Shown in pieces: positions 18,248-25,521 of a DNA stretch of 64,000 nucleotides. The position numbers and the translations under genes are program-made. The stretch is taken from NCBI GenBank assembly GCA_049698775.1, contig JBAVYM010000049.1:74995-138994 (forward strand). Direction: 5' to 3'. Positions within the stretch are counted from its first letter, which is position 1. Every line of letters starts with the position of its first letter. The notes beneath the pieces were generated by a model that worked only from the letters and a program-made list of their open reading frames with translations, was not told where the DNA came from and did no database searches. The DNA is from REEB76 sp049698775 (lineage in GTDB: Bacteria > Pseudomonadota > Gammaproteobacteria > Natronospirales > REEB76).

Positions 18248-18886
18248 ATGCGCATTGACATCTACTCCGACACCGTCTGCCCCTGGTGTTTCATCGGCAA
18301 GCGTCACTTGGAAAAGGCGCTGGCCGGCTCCAACTTCGGCAGCACGGACATCCACTGGCATGCCTTCCAGCTCAACCCCGATCTGCCGCCGGAAGGCCGC
18401 GACCGCAGAGAATATCTGGACGCCAAATTCGGAGGCCCGCAAGCATCCGCGGCGATCCATGCGCGGGTCAGCACCGCGGGCCGCAATGCGGGCATTGATT
18501 TCCAGTTCGACAAAATCACCCGCAGCCCCAACACCCTGAATTCCCATCGCCTGATCCGGCTGGCGGAAGCCCAGCGCAAGTCGCAAGTCATGGTGGAAAC
18601 GCTGTTCCGCGGTTATTTCCTGGAAGGCCGTGACATTGGCGATAGTGCCACGCTGGCTGAACTGGCATTGGCCGCCGGTATCGTCGGCGATATGCCAGTC
18701 TGGTTGGCGGGCGATGGCGAACACGCAGCGGTGCTCAGCGATCTGCAAACCGGCCGGAAGCTGGGTGTCAGCGGCGTGCCGTTCTTCATCATCGAGAACC
18801 GTTTTGCGCTGTCCGGCGCCCAGCCGCCGGAAGTTTTCATGCAGGCGCTGCAGGCGGCACAGCAGAAATCCAGAACCGTCAATTGA
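18248..18886 (+). CDS. DsbA-family oxidoreductase (FrnE-like)
   Basis: A 212-aa thioredoxin-fold protein. The N-terminal CPWCFIGKRHLE holds the CxxC active site (Cys12 and Cys15). A helical insert follows, and GVSGVPFFIIENRFALSGAQ near 175-195 carries the cis-Pro loop. There is no signal peptide, as in cytosolic FrnE/2-hydroxychromene isomerase-like members rather than periplasmic DsbA. It is likely a thiol-disulfide oxidoreductase or isomerase of unknown substrate. It is coupled to the small protein 3 nt upstream. Confidence 0.88.
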   Translation: MRIDIYSDTVCPWCFIGKRHLEKALAGSNFGSTDIHWHAFQLNPDLPPEGRDRREYLDAKFGGPQASAAIHARVSTAGRNAGIDFQFDKITRSPNTLNSHRLIRLAEAQRKSQVMVETLFRGYFLEGRDIGDSATLAELALAAGIVGDMPVWLAGDGEHAAVLSDLQTGRKLGVSGVPFFIIENRFALSGAQPPEVFMQALQAAQQKSRTVN

Positions 18887-19000
18887 CGCGGCGTTCGGGC
18901 ACCGGCGACACAAATTGCAGCGGGCCATCACACCGGCAAAATGGGTTCGTGCAACAGATCTATTGCATGATTTGAGAACTTCCGCACAGGGAGATAGAGG

Positions 19001-20008
19001 GTGTTGATACTGGATAGCGGCGCGCTGTTGCTGGCACTGCTCATCATCCTGGCCGGCGCCGAATTGTTCACCAATGCGCTGGAGCACGTGGGCCAGCGTT
19101 ACGCGCTGTCCGAAGGTCTGGTGGGTTCGGTATTCGCCGCCGTGGCCACCGCTCTGCCCGAAACCATCGTGCCCTTCGTGGCGGTATTCTTCGGCGGCTC
19201 CACCGCCACAGTGCGTGAACACATCGGCATCGGCGCGATCCTGGGTGCGCCGCTCATGCTGGCTTCCATTGCGATGGCCCTGGTCGCCCTGTTCGCCGGC
19301 GTGAAGCGCGGCTGGCACAAGCCGCTGCAACCAGAGCGCAGTGGCTTGCTGCGTGATCTGCTGTATTTTTTGGTGGCGTTCGTGATTGCGTTCCTGGCGC
19401 TGTTCATCCCTCACGACCAGCTTGGTCCGCGGGTCCTGGCCAGCGCCGTACTGGTTTTCATGTACATCACCTATGTCAGCAACACCATCCGCGCCTCGAA
19501 ACTGCTGGTGGAACAGGGCCATGACACCCGCGCGGAGGGTCCGCTGTTTCTGACCCGCCTGCACCTGCCGCCCGGGCTGTGGCCGGAAATCACGCAACTG
19601 GCGCTGGGACTTGCACTCATCATCGCGGGATCCAAGCTGTTTGTGTACGGCGTGGAACAGGTGGCAGATCTCACCAGCATCAGCGTGTTGATACTTTCAC
19701 TGCTGGTCATTCCGGTAGCCACGGAAATGCCGGAAAAATTCAACAGCATCCTGTGGATACGCCGCAATAAAGACACACTCGCGTTTGGCAACATCACCGG
19801 CGCGCTGGTGTTTCAAGGCACGTTATTGCCGGCCTTCGGCATACAGCTCGCCAATTGGCAGCCGCGGCCGGACATGCTCTGGGTCATGGGCCTGACTTTT
19901 GCCGCGATCTTGTGGGTACTGTTCCTCAGTCTCAGCCGCCGTTTTACACCGGCCTGGCTGATACCGGCCGGACTCGCCTATGTGCTGATGTTTACACTGC
20001 TGGTATAA
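19001..20008 (+). CDS. Sodium/calcium exchanger family (CaCA) membrane protein
   Basis: A 335-aa polytopic membrane protein. Two homologous halves of the CaCA superfamily are visible. The first repeat holds GSVFAAVATALPETIVPF near residues 46-63. The second repeat is near 215-260 with SVLILSLLVIPVATEMPEKFN, and the acidic residues sit where these exchangers bind cations. It probably exchanges Ca2+ or another cation against Na+ or H+ at the inner membrane. The GTG start at 19001 follows a purine-rich GAGATAGAGG. It appears monocistronic. Confidence 0.87.
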   Translation: MLILDSGALLLALLIILAGAELFTNALEHVGQRYALSEGLVGSVFAAVATALPETIVPFVAVFFGGSTATVREHIGIGAILGAPLMLASIAMALVALFAGVKRGWHKPLQPERSGLLRDLLYFLVAFVIAFLALFIPHDQLGPRVLASAVLVFMYITYVSNTIRASKLLVEQGHDTRAEGPLFLTRLHLPPGLWPEITQLALGLALIIAGSKLFVYGVEQVADLTSISVLILSLLVIPVATEMPEKFNSILWIRRNKDTLAFGNITGALVFQGTLLPAFGIQLANWQPRPDMLWVMGLTFAAILWVLFLSLSRRFTPAWLIPAGLAYVLMFTLLV

Positions 20009-20023
20009 GTGCGGGCACGCATC

Positions 20024-20052
20024 TGTTTGACTGCCTGCGAGTGTTTTACAAT
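20024..20052 (+). promoter_or_regulatory. Possible sigma-70 promoter of the HD-GYP gene
   Basis: TGTTTG at 20024-20029 and TACAAT at 20047-20052 are spaced by 17 bp, about 105 bp upstream of the HD-GYP start. The -10 is good and the -35 is poor. Confidence 0.3.
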
Positions 20053-20158
20053 CCCCAGGCAAGCTCCCGTGGATTCGAGCCATATTCGCTCTGCCTTGAA
20101 ACAGGGCATACTAAATACAGGTTCATGGACTGTGCAAGCGATGCACTGAAACACGAGC

Positions 20159-21385
20159 ATGAAGATCAAATATTCAGTAGAACAACTTGAAAAAGGCATG
20201 TACGTCGCTGAATTGGATCGGCCGTGGGCGGGAACACCATTCCTGTTTCAGGGCTTCATGATCGAAAGCGACGAAGACCTCAGCCAATTGCGGCAGTGCT
20301 GCAAGCATGTATTCGTTGACGATCTCAAATCCCGCGCCGACCAGGCGGTCCAGAACAAACTGCATAGCGCGGTGCGCGGCAGTACGATTACCGTGGAATT
20401 CCGCGAATGGGAAGGCGTACACAAGCTCCGCGACACCATAAAGAAACTTGAAACCAAGCGCGACGATGTGGTGGTCAGGCTGACCTCACTTGCCGATAGC
20501 GATGTCATCGAAAAGAGCGAAAGCCTGCGCGACACCCGCGAGGCGGTTGTTCACCTGATAGACGATATCGCCGCGGATCCGAAGACCAGCCTGTGGATGC
20601 GTATACTTTCCGAGCAGAATGCAACCATCGGACGCCATGCGGTGAACACCACGACTCTGGCCGTGGGTTTCGCCGCCGACCTGGGCTGGGACACGGACCT
20701 GCAGGGGATCGTCGGTGAAGGCGCCATGCTGCACGACGTCGGCATGTCAAAAATACCCGAGCAGATCAGGGACAAGCCGGCGGCCTTGAGCCCGGAAGAA
20801 TTCAAACTGGTCAAGTTGCATCCACAGTATGCGGCCAAACGGCTTGAAGGCAACCAGGGCTTCGATCCCAGAATCGTGGAAATCGTCCGCCATCACCATG
20901 AACGTCTGGACGGATCCGGTTACCCGGACGGCTTGGCCGGCGACACCATTCCAGACTATGTGCAATTGGTGGCGATTTGCGATGTGTATGATTCCTACAC
21001 AACGGAACAATGTTACCGACAGCAACTGACATCCTCGGCCGCCATCCGCAGACTTACCCAGCGCGCCGGGCAGCATTTTGCCAAGGAACTGGTGGAACGG
21101 TTTATCCGCTGGATCGGGATTTATCCCTTGGGGAGCCTGGTGAGATTACGGAATAATGCACTGGCGATCATTGTGGTTTCCGATGAGAAAAAACGCATGC
21201 GCCCAACCGTGCTGCTGATAAGGGATCCGGAAGGCCAAGCCATTTTGCCGCGCCGCACCCTGAACCTGGAATATATAGAATCCGCCGGCCTCCTGGATCA
21301 ATGGGGTTTGAGCGAGATCGTTGATCCGGCCACTGCAAAGGTTGATGTCCGCCAGATCCTGTTGCAGGAAATGCAGTTACGATAA
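20159..21385 (+). CDS. HD-GYP domain c-di-GMP phosphodiesterase
   Basis: A 408-aa cytosolic protein. An N-terminal DUF3391 segment (about 1-60, KGMYVAELDRPW) is followed by a helical linker and an HD-GYP domain at about 150-330. The metal-binding His192-Asp193 lies in MLHDVGMSK, HHHERLDGSGYPDG covers 248-258 with the GYP at 254-256, and CDVYDS follows. HD-GYP proteins hydrolyse cyclic di-GMP to pGpG/GMP. With complete type IV pilus gene sets nearby, it may tune pilus-dependent motility or attachment, which is an inference. It is a single-gene unit. Confidence 0.92.
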   Translation: MKIKYSVEQLEKGMYVAELDRPWAGTPFLFQGFMIESDEDLSQLRQCCKHVFVDDLKSRADQAVQNKLHSAVRGSTITVEFREWEGVHKLRDTIKKLETKRDDVVVRLTSLADSDVIEKSESLRDTREAVVHLIDDIAADPKTSLWMRILSEQNATIGRHAVNTTTLAVGFAADLGWDTDLQGIVGEGAMLHDVGMSKIPEQIRDKPAALSPEEFKLVKLHPQYAAKRLEGNQGFDPRIVEIVRHHHERLDGSGYPDGLAGDTIPDYVQLVAICDVYDSYTTEQCYRQQLTSSAAIRRLTQRAGQHFAKELVERFIRWIGIYPLGSLVRLRNNALAIIVVSDEKKRMRPTVLLIRDPEGQAILPRRTLNLEYIESAGLLDQWGLSEIVDPATAKVDVRQILLQEMQLR

Positions 21386-21456
21386 CGGCCAATACCTCTG
21401 CACGGTGACCAGTGACAACACTCCGCCACCTGTTGCGCGTTTAACCATTGCCAATT

Positions 21457-21657
21457 ATGGATGACCCGGTAGTCTCACCCTGCGTGCGCGTCTGCTGCCT
21501 GGACGATGACAATGTGTGCATCGGCTGCGGGCGCACGCTGGATGAAATCCGCCGCTGGTCGGATATGCCGGAACGCGACAAGCACGAAACCGTGCGGCAG
21601 GCTGCCGAACGCCGGGCCGCGCGGCGCTTGCGTTATCCGGGCACGTCATTGGAATAA
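21457..21657 (+). CDS. DUF1289 small cysteine-rich protein
   Basis: A 66-aa protein from the ATG at 21457. It has the family pattern SPCVRVCCLDDDNVCIGCGR then TLDEIRRW, with cysteines grouped as expected for metal or Fe-S binding. The function is unknown. The TTG at 21448 would add only three residues and is not preferred. Confidence 0.85.
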   Translation: MDDPVVSPCVRVCCLDDDNVCIGCGRTLDEIRRWSDMPERDKHETVRQAAERRAARRLRYPGTSLE

Positions 21658-21708
21658 CGATGGGACAGGATGCCGTGACCGGAAACAAACTGGGAAAATC
21701 TTCCAGCA

Positions 21709-21741
21709 AAACAATATCTTGAGTTGGTGGCTGCGGGCGGG
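21709..21741. repeat. Degenerate att-like copy of the tRNA-Met 3' end
   Basis: The stretch AAACAATATCTTGAGTTGG continuing into TGGCTGCGGGCGGG matches, with a few changes, 22909-22941 (AAACAGTAACTTGAGTTGG then TGGCTACGGGTGG), which is the att repeat with its outer flank. It is probably the outermost and oldest relic of integration at tRNA-Met. Confidence 0.5.
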
Positions 21742-21840
21742 CGTGGCACATGGGCCACGCGAAAATGCAGCTCAATAAGACACAAATTTGGCACAATAAC
21801 CCGCTCGGGCTGCGCGTTCGCAATTGAAGGTGGAAAAATC

Positions 21841-22605
21841 ATGAGTGTGAAAAAAACGACGATGGTCTTCGGCTGGCGCGTTTACGGCTTGGGCGTGATG
21901 GCGATAGCCCTACTCTGCTTGGCGTGGGGAACCTTCGACCCGGGGCAGCCGGTGCCCAAGGATTTCCCCGACCGCACCGCCCTGGCCTATGCTGCGGCCG
22001 CATTCATGCTCGCCGCGGGTGCGGCCGTCGAGTGGCGTCGGACCGTGACCTGGGGCGCCGCGGCGCTCACTGCCTACTACGTGCTCATCGTCGTCATCCT
22101 GATGAACGGCCGTGTACTGCTCGCCCACTACGCCGAGTTCGGCACCTACGAAGGCGTCGCCGAGCAGCTCGCCATCGCGGCGGGCGGGCTGATCGTCTAC
22201 GCCGCCAGCGCCAGGATCAATGCGGCCTTGGCCGCACGCCTCACGCGCCTGGGCCAACTGGCATTCGGGGTTTGTGCGCTGATATTTGGTGGAGCACATT
22301 TTGTCTATATGAACCTGACCGCCCCGTTGGTCCCCAATTGGTTGCCGCCTTCGCAAGTGTTCTGGGGCTATGCGACCGGGCTTGGTCACATCGCGGCGGG
22401 CTTAGCGATCCTGACGGGCGTGCGGGCCCGCCTCGCCGCGATCCTGCTGGCCGCCATGTACGCGTCCTTTGCCCTGCTGGTGTGGGTGCCAATGCTCCTG
22501 GCCGACCCCAGGAGCCATGAGAACTGGACCGAGAGCGCCACAACTCTCGCCCTGATCGGCGTCGCCTGGGTTGTGGCGGACTCGCTGTCGCGGCCGCGGC
22601 GCTAG
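21841..22605 (+). CDS. DoxX-like multi-pass membrane protein
   Basis: A 254-aa protein with about seven hydrophobic segments. The ATG at 21841 follows GAAGGTGG. The frame is open further upstream, but that part runs through the att relic and is not plausible coding. The second half (GQLAFGVCALIFGGAHFVYM, then GYATGLGHIAAGLAILTGV) resembles the DoxX-like family. Function unknown. It lies between the outer att relic at 21709 and the inner att copies, so it may have come in with an older island. Confidence 0.75.
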   Translation: MSVKKTTMVFGWRVYGLGVMAIALLCLAWGTFDPGQPVPKDFPDRTALAYAAAAFMLAAGAAVEWRRTVTWGAAALTAYYVLIVVILMNGRVLLAHYAEFGTYEGVAEQLAIAAGGLIVYAASARINAALAARLTRLGQLAFGVCALIFGGAHFVYMNLTAPLVPNWLPPSQVFWGYATGLGHIAAGLAILTGVRARLAAILLAAMYASFALLVWVPMLLADPRSHENWTESATTLALIGVAWVVADSLSRPRR

Positions 22606-22641
22606 TGGAGCGAATCTAAAACTTGGTTCGCACGCCTGACG

Positions 22642-22755
22642 TTGACACAATTCATTAAGGCTGCCGAGAAGGCGACGAATGTACCGTCGTGCAAAAGTCC
22701 CGCAATTTTGTTTGTTATTGCGGCCACAGGCGTGCGTAAGTGCTTGATAATTGGT
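22642..22755 (+). pseudogene. Remnant of an integrase C-terminus (older copy)
   Basis: The translation FIKAAEKATNVPSCKSPAIL aligns with the end of the integrase fragment at 25285-25345 (LIAAADTVIKPQSRKSPAIF). The DNA around CAAAAGTCCCGCAATTTT and the final CGTAAGTGCTTGATAATTGG matches that fragment too. A one-base indel near 22725 puts the original stop (GTAAGTGCTTGA) out of frame. This is the tail of another tyrosine recombinase gene, directly followed by an att fragment, exactly as at 25376-25381. Confidence 0.65.
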
Positions 22756-22767
22756 GGCTACGGGTGG
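22751..22767. repeat. Partial att copy (tRNA-Met 3' end)
   Basis: TTGGTGGCTACGGGTGG is identical to the first 17 bp of the long att repeats, then the sequence diverges. It sits right after the integrase-tail remnant. Confidence 0.65.
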
Positions 22768-22899
22768 GCTGGGCCGACAGGCCCAGCGGGAAACCAGGAT
22801 GGTTTCCCTGGGCAGGTTGAATGTACAGGAAGTACATTTAGCCGACGAGACACCAACCTCATCAGGAATAATGCTAAGGCCGGCTAACTGTAGCCGCCT
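22768..22899 (+). other. Tandem hairpins, two with GGA in the loop
   Basis: Four hairpins are visible. 22768-22787 is GCTGGGCC-GACA-GGCCCAGC. 22788-22808 is a 9-bp stem around a bare GGA loop. 22820-22838 is AATGTAC-AGGAA-GTACATT. 22881-22896 is CGGCTA-ACTG-TAGCCG, followed by CCTCTTT, which could act as a terminator. No open frame with coding character covers the tract. GGA triplets in hairpin loops are the hallmark of CsrA/RsmA binding sites. Whether the region is transcribed is unknown and no convincing promoter is seen. Confidence 0.4.
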
Positions 22900-22923
22900 C
22901 TTTCAGCGAAACAGTAACTTGAG

Positions 22924-22971
22924 TTGGTGGCTACGGGTGGACTCGAACCACCGACCTCAGCATTATGAGTG
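22924..22971. repeat. att site, distal copy (48-bp direct repeat)
   Basis: Identical to 25380-25427. It comprises the T-arm and acceptor strand of tRNA-Met up to the anticodon (CATTATGAGTG) but has no 5' half, so it cannot be a tRNA gene. Confidence 0.9.
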
Positions 22972-22990
22972 AGTTTGCGCAAATATTAGG

Positions 22991-23030
22991 ACACGTTCTA
23001 ACGCGTTTAAACACGTCTAAGCACGCGATA
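22991..23030. repeat. 10-bp-period repeats just inside att
   Basis: Four successive 10-mers, ACACGTTCTA, ACGCGTTTAA, ACACGTCTAA and GCACGCGATA, approximate RCRCGTNTAA. Their place 20 bp inside the att repeat suits integrase arm-type binding sites. Confidence 0.45.
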
Positions 23031-23121
23031 AATCTGGATATGGCCGCGTTGCCTGGGCTCGTTAGAGTTCGTTTGAATCCATCGGAAACCGCCTCAACTA
23101 TGGAATAGCTATGGCGCAGAT

Positions 23122-23808
23122 TTAAGCGCCGCTCACGTCAAAAGAGTGGAGTACCGGCTGAGCAGGTGGCGCAAGTTTGCCGTACACCTGCTCATACCCT
23201 TCAAATAATTGATCAATGTAGTTGTTCAAAGTATCTTCCTCCGACGCCGTACCGCCAGCCATTTTTTGTACACCGTATTGTGCCATCGCTCTTGTAGCGT
23301 CCATTTCAACAGCGCGCCATTTTATAAAGCAAGCTCTAGCATCGTCGGGATGCAACAATCCGTATAGCAATGCTTGACTTTGATATTGGGGCCAAGAATG
23401 GGCGCCAGAAACGCCGCTTTGCATTAATTCCGGCATAAAGCTCCAAGGAATCATGTCCTGGCGCTTAATGAGCTCCACTTCTTTTTTGCCAAGAACATCC
23501 CACGGAAATATATCCGGTGATATGCCTATTTCCCGGACGGGATCCTGATTTGCAATTAAGGTACTAACGGGATATTTGTCCCAGTCGCGATTAGACAGCA
23601 ATTGAGTCAAGAGTTGTGCTGCACGATAGCGACGACCAACGCCGATGCCGATAGATATTATTAGTAAGTCTATACAAGCGGATGCGACGATCAAGCCCGG
23701 TACGACCTTGGAGCCAACAATTGGAATACGCTTTTTCGGCCATCCAGACGCTTCGATGTTGACGCGTATAACGAATGTGAGAAAGGGCACGTCATTAGTT
23801 GTTAGCAT
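23122..23808 (-). CDS. Unknown protein with one membrane segment (second gene of cassette)
   Basis: A 228-aa protein of no family I can name. One strong hydrophobic segment at about residues 36-58 (LIVASACIDLLIISIGIGVG) suggests a single transmembrane helix, with a roughly 170-aa soluble C-terminal part. That part is rich in Trp, Gln and acidic residues (WDVLGKKEVELIKRQDMIPW, ALLYGLLHPDDARACFIKW). A GAGGTG Shine-Dalgarno lies 8 nt before the ATG. It begins 9 nt after the HEPN-like gene ends, so the two are an operon. Base composition is clearly more AT-rich than flanking genes, consistent with acquisition on the element. Confidence 0.72.
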   Translation of the reverse strand: MLTTNDVPFLTFVIRVNIEASGWPKKRIPIVGSKVVPGLIVASACIDLLIISIGIGVGRRYRAAQLLTQLLSNRDWDKYPVSTLIANQDPVREIGISPDIFPWDVLGKKEVELIKRQDMIPWSFMPELMQSGVSGAHSWPQYQSQALLYGLLHPDDARACFIKWRAVEMDATRAMAQYGVQKMAGGTASEEDTLNNYIDQLFEGYEQVYGKLAPPAQPVLHSFDVSGA

Positions 23809-23817
23809 AGGTGCACC

Positions 23818-24426
23818 TCAAGGCTCTACCCGATTTCGTCCGGATGTGAACAGCGCGGAGAGCTTCATAGCTAAATCCTTTTCATAGCCATTGATGACGT
23901 CAACAAGCGGCAGATTGCTATCCATCGAATGTGGTTCCACTACTTCGTCGCGTACCCACTGATCGTAAAAATACGCCACGTTTAACGCGATATCAAAGTT
24001 CGGCACTTTACCCTTAAATTCAAGGTCCGCATGGGCAGCGTACTTATTTCTGAAGTCGGTGAACTCCTGCCAATAGGTTTGCCAAGCGGCCCAATCTAGA
24101 TTCGTAGCCTTAAGAACGCCGTTCCTAAATGTGTTTTCAAGACTGGTGCGATCAAGTGCAGAGAGTTTCTTCCAATGAATATCGCTAGTGTCGTCAGCTC
24201 CAAATACATTGCACCACCTAATCGCAGCTCGAAGTACATGGGCATCAATTGTCATTACCCAAAACGGATCGTGGTCCAATCCGTATGTTTGACACTGCCT
24301 TCTGAGCACCCTTGAGCAAGTCAGGTGGAGAGCGAACCTGTGTACATTTGGGTATTGATTTTTAAAGACTTTTACTTCGTAGTTCATTGCATTTAGGGCG
24401 GACAACCCTTTCCCTGTTGATGTCAC
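23818..24426 (-). CDS. HEPN/AbiU2-like protein (first gene of cassette)
   Basis: A 202-aa soluble protein. The key feature is FRNKYAAHADLE near residue 145, an RxxxxxH arrangement (Arg-x5-His) of the type found at the catalytic site of HEPN RNases and in AbiU2-type proteins. Around it are long predicted helices (WAAWQTYWQEFTDFRNK and ALNVAYFYDQWVRDEVV), as in HEPN four-helix bundles. The GTG at 24426 lacks a clear ribosome-binding site; the ATG at 24387 (189 aa) is a good alternative. It is the upstream gene of a two-gene low-GC operon in the tRNA-Met element. The RNase/abortive-infection role is inferred from the motif only. Confidence 0.6.
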   Translation of the reverse strand: MTSTGKGLSALNAMNYEVKVFKNQYPNVHRFALHLTCSRVLRRQCQTYGLDHDPFWVMTIDAHVLRAAIRWCNVFGADDTSDIHWKKLSALDRTSLENTFRNGVLKATNLDWAAWQTYWQEFTDFRNKYAAHADLEFKGKVPNFDIALNVAYFYDQWVRDEVVEPHSMDSNLPLVDVINGYEKDLAMKLSALFTSGRNRVEP

Positions 24427-24559
24427 CGACTATCGTGACATTGTGGGTACTTCATAGTCCAAAGTCACGTCCTTCTGCCTGGCCTTCGACCAAGCGGGTG
24501 GAGTGCCCCCCATTTTTCGGACTGTCCGCAGGTCTAGGATAACCTGATGGAGGTCGTAC

Positions 24560-24817
24560 ATGAAGAAGCGATTTTCGGAGGAACAGATTGTCCGGATTTT
24601 GGGTGAGGCGGCGGGGCACGGGATGCCGGCGACGGCGCGCAAGTACGGGGTATCGGAGCAGACGCTTTACGTATGGCGGCGGCGGTTTGACGGCATGGAG
24701 GTGTCACAAATGGCGGAGCTGAAGCGCCTGCAGCAGGAGAACGCGCGGTTGAAGAAGCTGGTGGCGGAGCGGGACTTTGAACTGGAGTTTGCGCGCGAGG
24801 TAATCGCAAGAAAATGA
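24560..24817 (+). CDS. IS3-family transposase OrfA
   Basis: An 85-aa protein of the IS3/IS407 group. The N-terminal helix-turn-helix reads MKKRFSEEQIVRILGEA... with KYGVSEQTLYVWRRRFDGM. The C-terminal leucine-zipper-like coiled coil is LKRLQQENARLKKLVAERD. The length is normal for OrfA. The Shine-Dalgarno GGAGG is 7 nt upstream. Without OrfB it cannot support transposition. Confidence 0.88.
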   Translation: MKKRFSEEQIVRILGEAAGHGMPATARKYGVSEQTLYVWRRRFDGMEVSQMAELKRLQQENARLKKLVAERDFELEFAREVIARK

Positions 24818-24873
24818 GTCGTGTGTCGGATCGGCGCGAAGAGGTCCGGCACGCGCAACCCACTGGGTGTTGA
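24814..24873 (+). pseudogene. IS3-family OrfB, first 19 codons only
   Basis: The ATG overlaps the orfA stop (ATGA). The start MSRVSDRREEVRHAQ resembles the beginning of OrfB proteins of the group, but a stop follows at the junction with the integrase remnant. The DDE catalytic domain is absent. Confidence 0.5.
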
Positions 24874-25376
24874 TCCAGGCGGATTTCGGAGGTCGTACGC
24901 CTTTGAGCGGGGTTAAGAACAAGATGGATCGGTTGGTCGTACTGAATTCGATTGCAAAATCCGTAATCGAATCTCAGCGTGGCAGGCACCCCGAGCGGGT
25001 GTTTACCTACACTGGGCGTTGGGGCAAATCAGAACGCCGCCCCATGACACGGATGTACAACAGCGCCTGGAAATCTGCCCGGAAACGCGCCGCGAGCCGT
25101 TACGAGCAGGCACTGGGTTCATCCTGTCCGGAAGGATTCCGTAACGTGCGCGTCCACGACTTGAAGCATACGTTTGGCCGCCGGTTACGCGCGGCGGGCG
25201 TGAGCTTTGAGGATCGGCAGGACTTGCTGGGCCACAAGTCCAATCGCGTGACGACGGAATACAGTGCGGCCGAGCTAGGCCAACTCATCGCTGCGGCCGA
25301 CACTGTAATCAAGCCTCAGTCCCGCAAAAGTCCCGCAATTTTTTTGTTGCGGACGCGGGCGCGTGTAAGTACTTGA
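24867..25376 (+). pseudogene. Tyrosine recombinase (integrase), C-terminal fragment
   Basis: About 155 residues of an integrase catalytic domain are left. From about 24908 they read KNKMDRLVVLNSIAKSVIES and RVFTYTGRWGKSERRP. The catalytic box follows as HDLKHTFGRR, LLGHKSNRVTTEYS, with the His-x-x-Arg position replaced by Lys-His (HDLKHTFGRR), a common variant, and the nucleophile Tyr in TEYS. The N-terminal arm-binding and core-binding parts are lost at the IS junction. The 3' end abuts the tRNA-Met att site, the normal place for such an int gene. Confidence 0.85.
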
Positions 25377-25380
25377 TTAT

Positions 25381-25457
25381 TGGTGGCTACGGGTGGACTC
25401 GAACCACCGACCTCAGCATTATGAGTGCCGCGCTCTAACCGGCTGAGCTACGTAGCC
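25381..25457 (-). tRNA. tRNA-Met (CAT), elongator
   Basis: On the minus strand it reads GGCTACGTAGCTCAG at the 5' end, an anticodon loop CTCATAA with CAT, a T-loop GTTCGAGTC, and GTAGCCACCA with encoded CCA. The acceptor stem GGCTACG/CGTAGCC is perfect. It is nearly the same as the E. coli elongator tRNA-Met in its first 14 bases. Its 3' half serves as the att site for the adjacent element, and the tRNA remains intact. Confidence 0.96.
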
Positions 25458-25521
25458 ATTGAGAGTAATCGAGGGGCGCAGATTGTCGTTTCTGCCGCCG
25501 CTCAAGTCAAGAAAACCGTTG

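Larger units (their letters stand above)
22606..23121. other. Gene-free border of the integrated element
   Basis: This 516-bp stretch holds, in order, the integrase-tail remnant, a partial att, the hairpin tract, the 48-bp att repeat and a 10-bp-period array at 22991-23030. From 23031 to 23121 nothing recognisable is seen. Confidence 0.7.
24499..24873 (+). mobile_element. Truncated IS3-family insertion sequence
   Basis: The left end appears at TGGAGTGCCCCCCATTTTTC (about 24499), followed by orfA at 24560. An ATGA overlap at 24814 starts orfB, which ends after 19 codons where the sequence joins the integrase remnant. The rest of orfB and the right inverted repeat are missing. Confidence 0.75.
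22924..25427. mobile_element. Decayed integrative element in the tRNA-Met 3' end
   Basis: The element is bounded by a perfect 48-bp direct repeat (22924-22971 and 25380-25427) equal to the 3' half of tRNA-Met. Inside are an integrase C-terminal fragment ending next to the intact tRNA, a truncated IS3-family element and a two-gene low-GC cassette on the minus strand. The gene content and bounded repeats fit a genomic island. The integrase has lost its N-terminal part, so the element can no longer excise by itself. Confidence 0.85.

Noticed and set aside
22924..22971. Second tRNA-Met gene
   Set aside because: Only the 3' half is present. There is no 5' acceptor strand or D-arm, so it is an att copy.
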